Below are positions 53,756 through 62,819 of a DNA stretch of 64,000 nucleotides, one piece after another; position 1 is the stretch's first letter, and every line of letters begins with the position of its first letter. The notes beneath the pieces were generated by a model. That model saw only the letters and a list, made by a program, of their open reading frames with translations, was not told the origin of the DNA and made no database searches. This DNA comes from Eubacterium sp. (GTDB lineage: Bacteria > Bacillota > Clostridia > Lachnospirales > Lachnospiraceae). The position numbers and the translations under genes are program-made. Where the stretch lies: positions 1 to 64,000 of the forward strand of contig JAFXZW010000052.1 in NCBI GenBank assembly GCA_017541035.1. The letters are read 5' to 3'.

Positions 53756-54841
53756 TTATCCAACGATACCTGAGCGTTCCACGCCTTCAATAAACTGCTT
53801 CTGCAAAGCGACGTAAATGATCACAAGCGGCAGCATAACGAGGATGATACCGGCATCCATGTAAAGCTGAAGGATGTTGGGATCATAGATCCGGTATACA
53901 TTTCCGACCGTACTCGCCAGGGTTGCGATACGCTTCGACAGGAGCACGGAATCGCTGATGTTAAAGAGCTTCGCATAAAAGGTGTCATTGTACTGCCATA
54001 CCAGCGAGAAGATGGCAACCGTGATAGCAGCAGGCGTTGCATTCCGGAGCATGATCCGGAAGTAGGTATGCCATACGCCGCAGCCGTCCACATAGGCGGC
54101 CTCTTCGATCTCCTTCGGAAGTCCCCGGAAGAACTGGTTGAAGATGTATATGTACAATCCGGACCTTAGCCCGCAGGCCAGGAAGGTCATAATGTACATG
54201 GGCCACACCGTTCCCAGAAGGTTCGGACTCTTCCCCATGATCAGACTCAGGATCCCGAAAACATCAAAGTTTGCAAAGGTCATGTACAGCGGGAGCATGA
54301 TGGTATGGGTCGGAATGACGATCATAACAACCACGAAGGCAAAGAGCACCTTCTTCAGCGGGAAGTCATACCGTGCAAAGCCGTAGCCCACCATGGAGCA
54401 CATCAGCACCTGAATGATCATAAGTGTCAGCGAGTACACGATGGTACTTGTGGCTGTTGTCGTATAATTCAATGTCTTATATGCGATCTCGTAACGTTCC
54501 ATGGTCGGATTCTGCGGGATCATATACACCATGGTGTTGTAATTATCCGCATCCGAGAAGAAGGAGCGCGCCAGAATGCCCAGCACCGGTCCGAGGATCA
54601 CATACGCAATACCGATCAGAACCACCCAGCGGAAGAGGCCCAGGATAAATCCCTTGACACCTTCGGTGATCTTGCTCTTTGTATTGACATCCATTTTCTT
54701 TAAATGAAAGCCCTTCGGATTCACGGGAACAAGCTCGTCATTTTCTTCTTTTTTCTTCACGGCTTTTTCTACCGCTTTTTCGACTGCTTTTTCCGCTGCC
54801 TCTCCGTCTGCTTTCTTTGTAGCTTCTGCAGCTTTTTCCAT
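53756..54841 (-). CDS. Carbohydrate ABC transporter permease, MalG type (set 2)
   Basis: The 361-residue permease has a charged cytoplasmic N-terminal extension of about 70 residues (AEKAVEKAVEKAVKKK), then six membrane helices and the EAA loop (EEAAYVDGCGVWHTYFRIML) for the ATPase. The longer N-terminus is unusual; MalG-type proteins are usually near 280 residues. AGGAGG stands 10 bases before the ATG. It follows the MalF-type gene by 20 bases. Confidence 0.93.
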   Translation of the reverse strand: MEKAAEATKKADGEAAEKAVEKAVEKAVKKKEENDELVPVNPKGFHLKKMDVNTKSKITEGVKGFILGLFRWVVLIGIAYVILGPVLGILARSFFSDADNYNTMVYMIPQNPTMERYEIAYKTLNYTTTATSTIVYSLTLMIIQVLMCSMVGYGFARYDFPLKKVLFAFVVVMIVIPTHTIMLPLYMTFANFDVFGILSLIMGKSPNLLGTVWPMYIMTFLACGLRSGLYIYIFNQFFRGLPKEIEEAAYVDGCGVWHTYFRIMLRNATPAAITVAIFSLVWQYNDTFYAKLFNISDSVLLSKRIATLASTVGNVYRIYDPNILQLYMDAGIILVMLPLVIIYVALQKQFIEGVERSGIVG

Positions 54842-54861
54842 GTCATGATCACCTCCTTCCG

Positions 54862-55785
54862 CTAGTTATAGTAGAACGTTCGTTTTTGTATGAACCTCAC
54901 CACAATGGCCAGTATCGCGCACGTTATCACCGTGGATATGATGGACATAGTGGAACTGAGTCCGTAATTTTTTTCCGAAAAGGCTGTGTTGTACGCCAGC
55001 GTAACGACCTCCGAGTTGACGAAGCTGTCCACCACTGTATAGACCACGACTGTAATGATATGTGGCATAACCATGGGGAAGGTCACCTTCCAGAAGGTTT
55101 CATACGCCGTTGCTCCTTCGATCTTCGCAACCTCATACATGGAGCCGGGTATGGATTGCAGGGCTGCGATGAAAATGATGATCTGCACACCGGAAGCATT
55201 GATGATGTCGCTGATCCGGCCGACCGCTCCCACCACGTATTCAACCAGTCCCATGGGAAGACCGAGGTTAGAGAACATCTGAATGTAATACTCGATGCTG
55301 ACACCGGAGCTGGCAGCTTCGGCTACCTCCGCGCCGGCAGAGGAAAGACCGCCCATCATCATGCTGGCCGACACTTTCATGGCTGCCAGGATCGCCTCGG
55401 AATTGAGGATGACCGGCAGGAAGAAGATAGCCCGGATCAGCGTTCTTCCCTTAAACTTCCGATTCAGCAGCATAGCTACCATCAGGGAGAAGAATGTGAT
55501 CAGCGGAACATCGATCAGCATATCTCCGACTGAAGTAGTCAGGACCTGCTTGAAGGAACCATGCGCCCGGAAGGCGTAGAGGAAGTTATCCAACCCCACA
55601 TAGTCCAGCGTATAGCCGCCGCCCGGAGCAACCGTAAGATCCGAAAGGGAGAACTGTACGGTCATAATCAGGCTGCGCAGATAGAACCACAGGAAACCGA
55701 TCAGCCACGGAACGATGAAGAGGAAGCCCTTTGCGGATCTCTTACGGGACAGAGTCAGTTTATGTTTTTTCTTTTTCTCTCCCAT
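54862..55785 (-). CDS. Carbohydrate ABC transporter permease, MalF type (set 2)
   Basis: The 307-residue permease has six predicted helices (SAKGFLFIVPWLIGFLWFYL first) and the loop VAKIEGATAYETFWKVTFPM. The start at 55785 is chosen because GGAGG lies 5 bases before it; the stop codon of the DUF5696 gene ends two bases before, so translation is coupled. It pairs with the MalG-type gene downstream. Confidence 0.94.
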   Translation of the reverse strand: MGEKKKKHKLTLSRKRSAKGFLFIVPWLIGFLWFYLRSLIMTVQFSLSDLTVAPGGGYTLDYVGLDNFLYAFRAHGSFKQVLTTSVGDMLIDVPLITFFSLMVAMLLNRKFKGRTLIRAIFFLPVILNSEAILAAMKVSASMMMGGLSSAGAEVAEAASSGVSIEYYIQMFSNLGLPMGLVEYVVGAVGRISDIINASGVQIIIFIAALQSIPGSMYEVAKIEGATAYETFWKVTFPMVMPHIITVVVYTVVDSFVNSEVVTLAYNTAFSEKNYGLSSTMSIISTVITCAILAIVVRFIQKRTFYYN

Positions 55786-55786
55786 G

Positions 55787-58429
55787 TCATCCTCCAATCA
55801 CGTAGCTCTTCGGCTGAACCGAAACGCCGTCAACGCTTACGCTTTCATCAGTATGGTTCACATAGATCTTCACCCCGTTGCTGTAGGTGGTTACGGATAC
55901 ACCGGCCTGCACATTCTTAAACTCGGTCATTTTTGCGCCGCTCACCTTTGACAGGGCCTCATTTGTCTTTTTCCAGATCTCAACCGCCGTATCCTTCCAG
56001 CTGTCATAGGTGGTGGAATAGAACTTGTTGAGTCCGGTCATCTTCATTTCCGTTGCTTTATCCCCTGTGAAGATGAAATGCGGGGATGCCCCGGTTTCTA
56101 CCAGCGTAAGGACGATTTCATTCGTATCCGTGGTATTCCCCAGATTGATCGCACTGCCGGAATAATCGATACAGCCATGGATCAGCATCTGGTAGAAGGG
56201 AACCGATTCATCGATTGCATAGTAGTCATTGTCTGAAAGCGGAGCATTGATGATGTCATTGGCATACGCGAAGCTGTAATCATTTCCGTCATTCACCATG
56301 ATCTTCTTGCCCGTATCCATCATCTTTTGGAACTGGGCAAGCACTACCTGGAGGGCCGCCTCGCGGTTGATCACATTTGTGCGGCGTTTATCTGACTGAA
56401 GCACGCTTCCCAGATCACGCAGCGATATGCCGCCGATATCATAATCCCTGATCTTGTCAGCAAAGCTCTCTGTATAACGTACCAGGAACTTGGGAGAGAT
56501 CAGATAGTAAATATTCTCGTCATATCCGAAGCTGGCTGTCTGGCGGAGTGTTACGGGGCTCACCTCCCCGAATTCGCCTACATAACCGGTACCATAGTAG
56601 CGGGAGCTTTCATTTCCCACCGAGTAGCGGCTGCTCACCTCAGATACCTTCTGGAAAGCACAGTCCACATAAACCGTACCGCCCATGGAGGAAAGCTTTT
56701 TGGAGAGATCCTCCAGATCCGACTTTCCGCCCAGCTTGCCGGGAACCTTGATCTTCCCCAGAGTATCATGATAATATCCGCCTCCGGACCAGCCCTGCAG
56801 GTTCATCACCTGATTCGTGACGCCTTTGTCAGCCAGATCCTCTGCGATCTTCCCGGCATCCTCAAAGGTAGTCATCGCTGCGAGACCGCGATACTGGGTT
56901 CCCAGGAAATACTTGGTTTCTTCCAAGCCGCTGATCACATCATAGTAAAGCTTGATGTTGCCCGTCTCCTCATTTCCTGCTTTCAGACGGCCTTCACTGA
57001 TCAGACGGTCGCGGTAATAACCTGCCGCTGCCGAGTAGCTGGCCTTATCTTCCGTAAGGAAGGTATAGCGCATTGTCAGCGGCACGTCGTAGTAATTGGT
57101 TTCCACGATGGGAAGATCCGCTTCGGAACCCGTGGTACCGAACATGGACAGCGTATCATTCCCTCTCACCGTAAAGGTGGTATATACATTGTTATACTCA
57201 TTGACATCTCCGGAAATCTGTGCCGAAACATTGGCCAGAGACGCACCGGATTCAATGGTTGCCAGGATCGCCGATTTTTCACGGAAGATTCCGTAGAGGG
57301 ACAGCTTCGCGTTCTGAGTGATCTCACGAACCGTATAATCAGCCACCATGGGATCCAGACCGTAAATGTATTCGGAGTAGTCATTTCCGGAACGGATCCT
57401 GCCCTTGCCGTTGTTGAAATAGATCAGGGATCCGGTGCCGTTGGGTACCAGCATATATCCCTGTTCATCCTTTCCGGCCGCGCCGAAGTAATTCAGCATC
57501 TGGATATCATGGATTGCACCGCCGCCATTTTCCTTAACGCCCTTCATGTAAACCGTCGCCTCAAGGTAATCGTCCTTGATGGTGTAATCAATGGGTACTG
57601 TGAAGGTGATGGGTACTGCGTCCTCAACGTCCGCATTTTCCATCTCCCGTTCATAGTCTTCCTTGGTGAAGCCCGCCTGGGTAAAATATTCATTCAGACG
57701 GCGAAGCTCCGCCACACCCTTCTGGGTATTCTCCAGCATGACCAGAATATCGTCACCCTTGTCGCTCTGGACAAATTTCTTCTTAGCATACTTGGCATCC
57801 TGCGGATCCAGCTGAGCCAGGATATTATCCAGAGTTTCCTGGCGAATGTAGATCGGTACGATACCGGTGGAAGCCGTGGTATCACCGAAGGTGAAAATGA
57901 CCCGTACCCCGTTTTCGATCGTCTTCATTTCCATCTGGCCGTAAGCTACCGCCTGACTGCAGGAATCAAAGGTATTTTCAATCCGCTGGGTGTTGTAATA
58001 GTCTATGATCAGCTGGCTCTTCATGTAATTCTTGTTAACATTATTCGCGATACCGTCCGTATCCGCTCCCGGAGGATTGGAGTAAACGGTTTCACCGTTC
58101 CGCTTATCATAAACCGCTATATTACCGGTTTCCGTCTGAACGTACAGCTTCAGAGTATCGCCTTCGGCTGCCAGCTTGTAGCCCTCCACGGAGGGAGAAT
58201 CATCGGAAATCGCCTTGAAATCCTGCACTTCCTCGTTATAGGTATAGCTCTTGACATAGTCCCTGTAGTGATTGTAGAAGTTATACCGTATCAGATAGTA
58301 GGTAAGATATGCGCCCGCGATCAGGATTACGGCGAGGATCAGATAGATCACCCATTTGCTGACCTTCTTCCTCTTCTTCTTCAGATTCAGTTCCTTGAGG
58401 GCTTTCTTTTGTTCTTTCGTCTTTGCCAT
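55787..58429 (-). CDS. DUF5696-type membrane-anchored protein
   Basis: The 880-residue protein has a basic N-terminus, one membrane helix (VIYLILAVILIAGAYLTYYLI) and a large outer part. Parts such as GWSGGGYYHDTLGKIKVPGK and RDYDIGGISLRDLG suggest a TIM-barrel-like fold related to glycoside hydrolases, and the family (DUF5696) commonly sits beside CUT1 transporters. I see no signal cleavage site, so it should be anchored with the large domain outside. Activity is unproven. It is coupled to the downstream permease and follows the YIP1 gene by 12 bases. Confidence 0.8.
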   Translation of the reverse strand: MAKTKEQKKALKELNLKKKRKKVSKWVIYLILAVILIAGAYLTYYLIRYNFYNHYRDYVKSYTYNEEVQDFKAISDDSPSVEGYKLAAEGDTLKLYVQTETGNIAVYDKRNGETVYSNPPGADTDGIANNVNKNYMKSQLIIDYYNTQRIENTFDSCSQAVAYGQMEMKTIENGVRVIFTFGDTTASTGIVPIYIRQETLDNILAQLDPQDAKYAKKKFVQSDKGDDILVMLENTQKGVAELRRLNEYFTQAGFTKEDYEREMENADVEDAVPITFTVPIDYTIKDDYLEATVYMKGVKENGGGAIHDIQMLNYFGAAGKDEQGYMLVPNGTGSLIYFNNGKGRIRSGNDYSEYIYGLDPMVADYTVREITQNAKLSLYGIFREKSAILATIESGASLANVSAQISGDVNEYNNVYTTFTVRGNDTLSMFGTTGSEADLPIVETNYYDVPLTMRYTFLTEDKASYSAAAGYYRDRLISEGRLKAGNEETGNIKLYYDVISGLEETKYFLGTQYRGLAAMTTFEDAGKIAEDLADKGVTNQVMNLQGWSGGGYYHDTLGKIKVPGKLGGKSDLEDLSKKLSSMGGTVYVDCAFQKVSEVSSRYSVGNESSRYYGTGYVGEFGEVSPVTLRQTASFGYDENIYYLISPKFLVRYTESFADKIRDYDIGGISLRDLGSVLQSDKRRTNVINREAALQVVLAQFQKMMDTGKKIMVNDGNDYSFAYANDIINAPLSDNDYYAIDESVPFYQMLIHGCIDYSGSAINLGNTTDTNEIVLTLVETGASPHFIFTGDKATEMKMTGLNKFYSTTYDSWKDTAVEIWKKTNEALSKVSGAKMTEFKNVQAGVSVTTYSNGVKIYVNHTDESVSVDGVSVQPKSYVIGG

Positions 58430-58441
58430 GTCAGCCCTCCT

Positions 58442-59074
58442 TTACGCCCGGAACATCAGTTCCTGGTAGATACTGCGCAGGAAGCTGTATACCTGATTCA
58501 CAAGATCGACAAGGAGCAGAAGGATGAAGATGATGATCAGCAGAGCCACAATGGTAAGGAAGATCGTGATGATGGTCTTTCCCAATGTGAAGCTATGTAC
58601 CGTCATGATCCCTATCAGCATCATGAAAAGGGTGTAGGCAATGCCGATACCGCAGATCATGGTGTAGAAAGCCGCTTCATCCTTTGATACGAACTGGGAA
58701 AAGAGGGTTCCAATCAGGATACATACCGTAGCCGGTATGGTAGAATATCCGACTGCGATGATAATGTCCTTCAGCCGTCCCTTTCCATCCATCAGACAGG
58801 TGATGGACCAGTTGCTGACACAGATCAGGACAAAGAAAAGGAGAACCGTGAACAGCTCGCTGATGGAATTAACCTCCCGGGGATCAATGGAATTTACAAC
58901 AAAGCCTGCAGAGATCCGGTTGATGGACCATGCGATCGAAAAGAGGACCACAAGGATCAGAGCAATCGGCACGCTCCCCCTCTCCCTGTGCCGGATCTCA
59001 TAGTATCCATCGGCAGGATGACTGACTGTATAAAGCATAAATTTCCATTTATCTTTCGATAAAAGCTGTTTCAT
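58442..59074 (-). CDS. YIP1-family membrane protein
   Basis: The 210-residue protein has about five membrane helices (IALILVVLFSIAWSI, ELFTVLLFFVLICVSNWS, VGYSTIPATVCILIGTLF and two more), typical of YIP1-domain proteins. A short N-terminal region contains HPADGYYEIRHRERGS. Its ATG overlaps the stop codon of the NHL gene (TAATG), so translation is coupled. Function in sugar uptake is not known; such genes repeatedly occur between DUF5696 and NHL genes. Confidence 0.82.
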   Translation of the reverse strand: MKQLLSKDKWKFMLYTVSHPADGYYEIRHRERGSVPIALILVVLFSIAWSINRISAGFVVNSIDPREVNSISELFTVLLFFVLICVSNWSITCLMDGKGRLKDIIIAVGYSTIPATVCILIGTLFSQFVSKDEAAFYTMICGIGIAYTLFMMLIGIMTVHSFTLGKTIITIFLTIVALLIIIFILLLLVDLVNQVYSFLRSIYQELMFRA

Positions 59075-60555
59075 TACAGCAGTCCCTCCTCTCTCTTCTT
59101 TCCTTTCTTCTTATTCCGTATCCTCTTCCAGACGATCAACGCTATGATCAGAATGATCAAACCCGTCATGAACCAGCCAAGATTGTCAGCCAGGATCTGG
59201 TTCCTGTAACGTTTGAAAGCGATGGAATAATACTTCTTGTTCATGCCAAGCTCGAAATAATGCATGGCCGTTTTATTATCGCCTGCAGTAAGGTAAGCCT
59301 TTCCGATACCGTTATTTGCAAGCTCGTTATTCTCATCCAGCTGCAATACAGCCTGCCATTTCTCGATAGCCTGTGTCTCATCTCCGTCAAACCGGAGACC
59401 CACTGCGTCATTGATCAGCGCGCCGTAATTCGTCTCCCGGAATTTCAGAATGGAATTCCGTCCCGCATCCAGCACGATGATCTCATCTTCAATTGCCTCG
59501 ATCGCCGCGGGTGTCTGGAAGGTCCCCTTCTGAAGGCCGATGCCGCCGAAGATGTACAGGAGATTTCCTTCCTTGTCATAGGTGAAGATACGTCCGCGCT
59601 TCCGGTCCAGCAGGGAGTATTTTCCCTTGTCCCGATATACCACATCCACGATCTCGGAGGGTCCGCTGTAATCACCGTACTTACCGATGCGGATGTCGCC
59701 GCCTACATTTCCGTTCTCACCCTTTTGGATCACGTCCTTACCCTGGGGATTCAGCCGGCGCACTGCCTGTTTGCCGTCGGAATCGATATTGGAGGCATAA
59801 ATGAAACCGCCGCTGTCTACATCAATTCCCGTAAATTCCGTGGGAATATAAAGCTGCGTATTCGACCGTTCCTCCTTGGAAGCGAAACGTCGCCAGAACT
59901 TCTCCCACAAAGAGATCTTTACTTCAATGGTTCCGAAATATCCGGAGAATTCACCATTTGCCTCGAAGACCAGGATACCCTCGAAAGCGCCCTTGCTGAT
60001 CACGTAGATACGATCTGCATAATCAACGGTTACCTTCAGGGGAATGAAGACAAAATTATCCTCCAGGATCTCCGACTTCGGCTCATTGACGATCTGAATG
60101 AATTCACCCTCGGGAGTGAGCTCCACCACCCGAGCATTGTTGGAATCGGCAATGTACAGATGATTGTTCTCAGACAGGCAGACGCCGTAGGGAGCGTTGA
60201 AATGGTCCTCTTCCCCGTCCCGGGTGAAGCTGTCAATGATCCGGTTCACCTTCGTCATCTTATTATCCATGACGACGATACGATTGTTGCCGGTATCGGC
60301 CACATATACCTCTCCGGCATCGGATACGCAGATGTCCTGCGGCTCCTTGAAATCCGTGGTGCCTACGCTGAGACCCGTTACATTTCCGTCCGGCGTATAG
60401 GCGGCGGGGGTCTTTACGATATCCTCCCAGTAATTGTAGTTGTAGGTATCGTAAGGAACATCATCCTCCGCGCGGACCTGCAGGCCGGAGAAGGCCACAG
60501 TCACGGTCAGGGCAAGCGCACCGAGTATATGCTTTATCTTATTTCTCTTTTTCAT
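59074..60555 (-). CDS. NHL-repeat protein with C-terminal membrane anchor
   Basis: A signal peptide (about 1-29) precedes an NHL-type beta-propeller with repeats such as GEVYVADTGNNRIVVMD and NHLYIADSNNARVVELT (about 60-375). A TPR-like pair follows (about 390-455, NELANNGIGKAYLTAGDNKTAM) and then a membrane helix near the end (MTGLIILIIALIVW) with a basic tail. The propeller would stand outside the membrane and could hold a glycan or partner protein. It is coupled to the YIP1 gene. Confidence 0.82.
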   Translation of the reverse strand: MKKRNKIKHILGALALTVTVAFSGLQVRAEDDVPYDTYNYNYWEDIVKTPAAYTPDGNVTGLSVGTTDFKEPQDICVSDAGEVYVADTGNNRIVVMDNKMTKVNRIIDSFTRDGEEDHFNAPYGVCLSENNHLYIADSNNARVVELTPEGEFIQIVNEPKSEILEDNFVFIPLKVTVDYADRIYVISKGAFEGILVFEANGEFSGYFGTIEVKISLWEKFWRRFASKEERSNTQLYIPTEFTGIDVDSGGFIYASNIDSDGKQAVRRLNPQGKDVIQKGENGNVGGDIRIGKYGDYSGPSEIVDVVYRDKGKYSLLDRKRGRIFTYDKEGNLLYIFGGIGLQKGTFQTPAAIEAIEDEIIVLDAGRNSILKFRETNYGALINDAVGLRFDGDETQAIEKWQAVLQLDENNELANNGIGKAYLTAGDNKTAMHYFELGMNKKYYSIAFKRYRNQILADNLGWFMTGLIILIIALIVWKRIRNKKKGKKREEGLL

Positions 60556-60566
60556 ACGCTTTTCCT

Positions 60567-61535
60567 TTACTCCTTCATACCGGAGGTGGTCATGGTTTCA
60601 AGCACGTTGCTCTGACAGAGCAGGAAGAAAATAATGGGCACTGCCGCAATGATAAAGGTTACGGCAGCAGAGGCGCCCGCTCTTGCGGTACCGCCCGCAG
60701 CGATCTGCTGCAGTGCGTACTGCAGGGGCTTCAGCTGCTCGTCCCGGAGATACAGGGAACCGGTATTGCCCCACGCCTGCTGGAACTGGAAGATGGCCAG
60801 GGTCAGCCACGCCGGCTTTACATTGGGCATCACGATGGTCCAGAAGATGCGGTACTCAGAGGCCCCGTCCAGTCTGGCTGATTCCATCAGCGAGGTAGGA
60901 AGCTGCTCCATAAACTGCTTCATCAGGTAGAGTCCCATACCGTACTGCCATAACTGCAGGATCACAGCAAAATACGTGTTGTTGATATGGAGCCAGCTGA
61001 TGATCATATAGATCGGGATCTGGGTTACCGTCCAGGAGAACATCATGGAGAGCACAACCATGCTGAAGAGGAGCTTCTTGCCCGGGAATTCATGTTTCGC
61101 CAGAGGATAGGCGGCAAGAGATGCTATCAGCACATGTCCGAAGGTTGCGAGACCGGTAATGATGATCGTATTCAGGATGTACCTGGAGAAGGGTACCCAG
61201 GAGTCACTTATGACATTGAACAGGTCCGTAAAGTTTTCCAGAGTCGGGTTCTTTACGAAGATCGCCGGAGGATACTGGAAGATCTCATCCAGCGGCTTCA
61301 GAGCGTTGTTGATGATCATGACCAGCGGCAGGGACATGAAGATTCCGCAGATGATCATGATACCGAAGAGCAGACCGTTACCGGCTACGGAACGGTTCAG
61401 CTTCTTCTCCTTATAGGTTTTCTTCATTAACTCCCTGACCTTGGCATCCGGATCAGCATCCGGAACCGGAGGCGGGATAACGACAGCTCCATGGGTAAGC
61501 GGCTGTGCCGCAACTTTCTTCTTTGCCACGATCAC
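60567..61535 (-). CDS. Carbohydrate ABC transporter permease, MalG type (set 1)
   Basis: The 322-residue permease has six membrane helices and EAA loop ESARLDGASEYRIFWTIVMP. The frame starts with GTG at 61535, overlapping the stop codon of the MalF-type gene by four bases (GTGA). It precedes the NHL gene by 11 bases. Confidence 0.93.
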   Translation of the reverse strand: MIVAKKKVAAQPLTHGAVVIPPPVPDADPDAKVRELMKKTYKEKKLNRSVAGNGLLFGIMIICGIFMSLPLVMIINNALKPLDEIFQYPPAIFVKNPTLENFTDLFNVISDSWVPFSRYILNTIIITGLATFGHVLIASLAAYPLAKHEFPGKKLLFSMVVLSMMFSWTVTQIPIYMIISWLHINNTYFAVILQLWQYGMGLYLMKQFMEQLPTSLMESARLDGASEYRIFWTIVMPNVKPAWLTLAIFQFQQAWGNTGSLYLRDEQLKPLQYALQQIAAGGTARAGASAAVTFIIAAVPIIFFLLCQSNVLETMTTSGMKE

Positions 61536-62800
61536 TCACCTACCCTTCTTAACAGTTTTTGTACGAGCTTATTCGTACCCACCATCAACAGGAAGAGCAC
61601 TGTCGCGATGGCGGAGGCGTAGCCCATGTCGAATCGGGTCGAACCGTAGTCCAGAAGGTGGGTGACCACCGTAGCGCCGGCGTAGTTCACCGACGGATTA
61701 CCGGCCAGCTGGATGGAAATATCCGCCACGGCGAAGGACTGGGTAATCTGCATGACCGCACCGAACATCAGCTGCGGCTTCATAGCCGGTAGGGTTACAT
61801 ACCAGAGCTCCTGCCAGCGGTTCTTGATGCCGTCGATAGCCGCTGCTTCGTAGAGAGACTTATCTACAGTCTGAAGACCGGCAATAAAGGAAAGGAAGCC
61901 GGTACCCAGGGACAACCACAGCTGCACCACGATCAGGCAGGGCAGGATCAGGTTCGCATCCTGCATCCATAGCTTCTGTTCATTGATAAATCCCAGCTTC
62001 AGCAAAATACCGTTCAGGTAACCATAGCGGTCAGAGGACAGAATCAGCTGCCATACCATGTATGCGTTGCCGCAAATGGAGGGCGCATAGAAGATCAGAG
62101 TCAGGAAGGTACGTACCTTCGGCCGGAACTCGTTGATGATCCATGCGAAAAGGAGACACAGAACATAACTGATGGGACCCGTGACCACCGCGAAGATCAG
62201 TGTATTCTTCAGGGAGATCAGGAAGATATCATCATTCAGGAACAGCTTCGTGTAGTTGGACCATCCATTAAACTTCGGGAACTCCAGCATGTTGAAATAG
62301 GTGAAGCTGAGGACAATGGACATCAGTACCGGCAGCACCGTGAAAAAGAAGAACAGGATAAAATAGGGAGCCATCATGATATAGCTGGCCTTATTTTTCT
62401 TCAGGCGATATTTCAGGGTCCGCTGTTTCTTTGCTATGGCGTCGTTGGCCACCGCCGAAAGCGCCGCCTCATAAGTAGTCCGGGAGGGATCCGTAGCCGG
62501 AACCGCAGCCGCTACTGCCACAGCCCCCTCAGATACAGGTTCTTCCTTCGGAGCGTTCTTCTCCATTACCGCGGAAAAGAGGTTCTCCACATCCTCTTCT
62601 GTTTCATCGGAAAAGGCTGCCACCGTATCTTCGGATTCTTCGAATTCCTCATCGTCATATTCGACATCATAAACCTCATCCGGGAGGGTTTCCTCCAGCT
62701 CTTCTACGGACTCTTCAGCCACATTTTTCGCTGCGGAAAGCGCATCGCGGATATTTCTGGCCGGTTTTCCTTCACCGGGGTGATTTTCCTGCTTAGACAC
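61532..62800 (-). CDS. Carbohydrate ABC transporter permease, MalF type (set 1)
   Basis: The permease has an acidic cytoplasmic N-terminal extension of about 130 residues (LPDEVYDVEYDDEEFEESED), then six helices and the loop YEAAAIDGIKNRWQELWYV. Start choice: GTG at 62800 lies 9 bases after GGAGG, while an in-frame ATG at 62830 overlaps the upstream gene and has no ribosome site. The extension is unlike usual MalF proteins and parallels the extended MalG of set 2. Confidence 0.9.
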   Translation of the reverse strand: MSKQENHPGEGKPARNIRDALSAAKNVAEESVEELEETLPDEVYDVEYDDEEFEESEDTVAAFSDETEEDVENLFSAVMEKNAPKEEPVSEGAVAVAAAVPATDPSRTTYEAALSAVANDAIAKKQRTLKYRLKKNKASYIMMAPYFILFFFFTVLPVLMSIVLSFTYFNMLEFPKFNGWSNYTKLFLNDDIFLISLKNTLIFAVVTGPISYVLCLLFAWIINEFRPKVRTFLTLIFYAPSICGNAYMVWQLILSSDRYGYLNGILLKLGFINEQKLWMQDANLILPCLIVVQLWLSLGTGFLSFIAGLQTVDKSLYEAAAIDGIKNRWQELWYVTLPAMKPQLMFGAVMQITQSFAVADISIQLAGNPSVNYAGATVVTHLLDYGSTRFDMGYASAIATVLFLLMVGTNKLVQKLLRRVGE

Positions 62801-62819
62801 TTTTTCTTCCCTCCTTTCC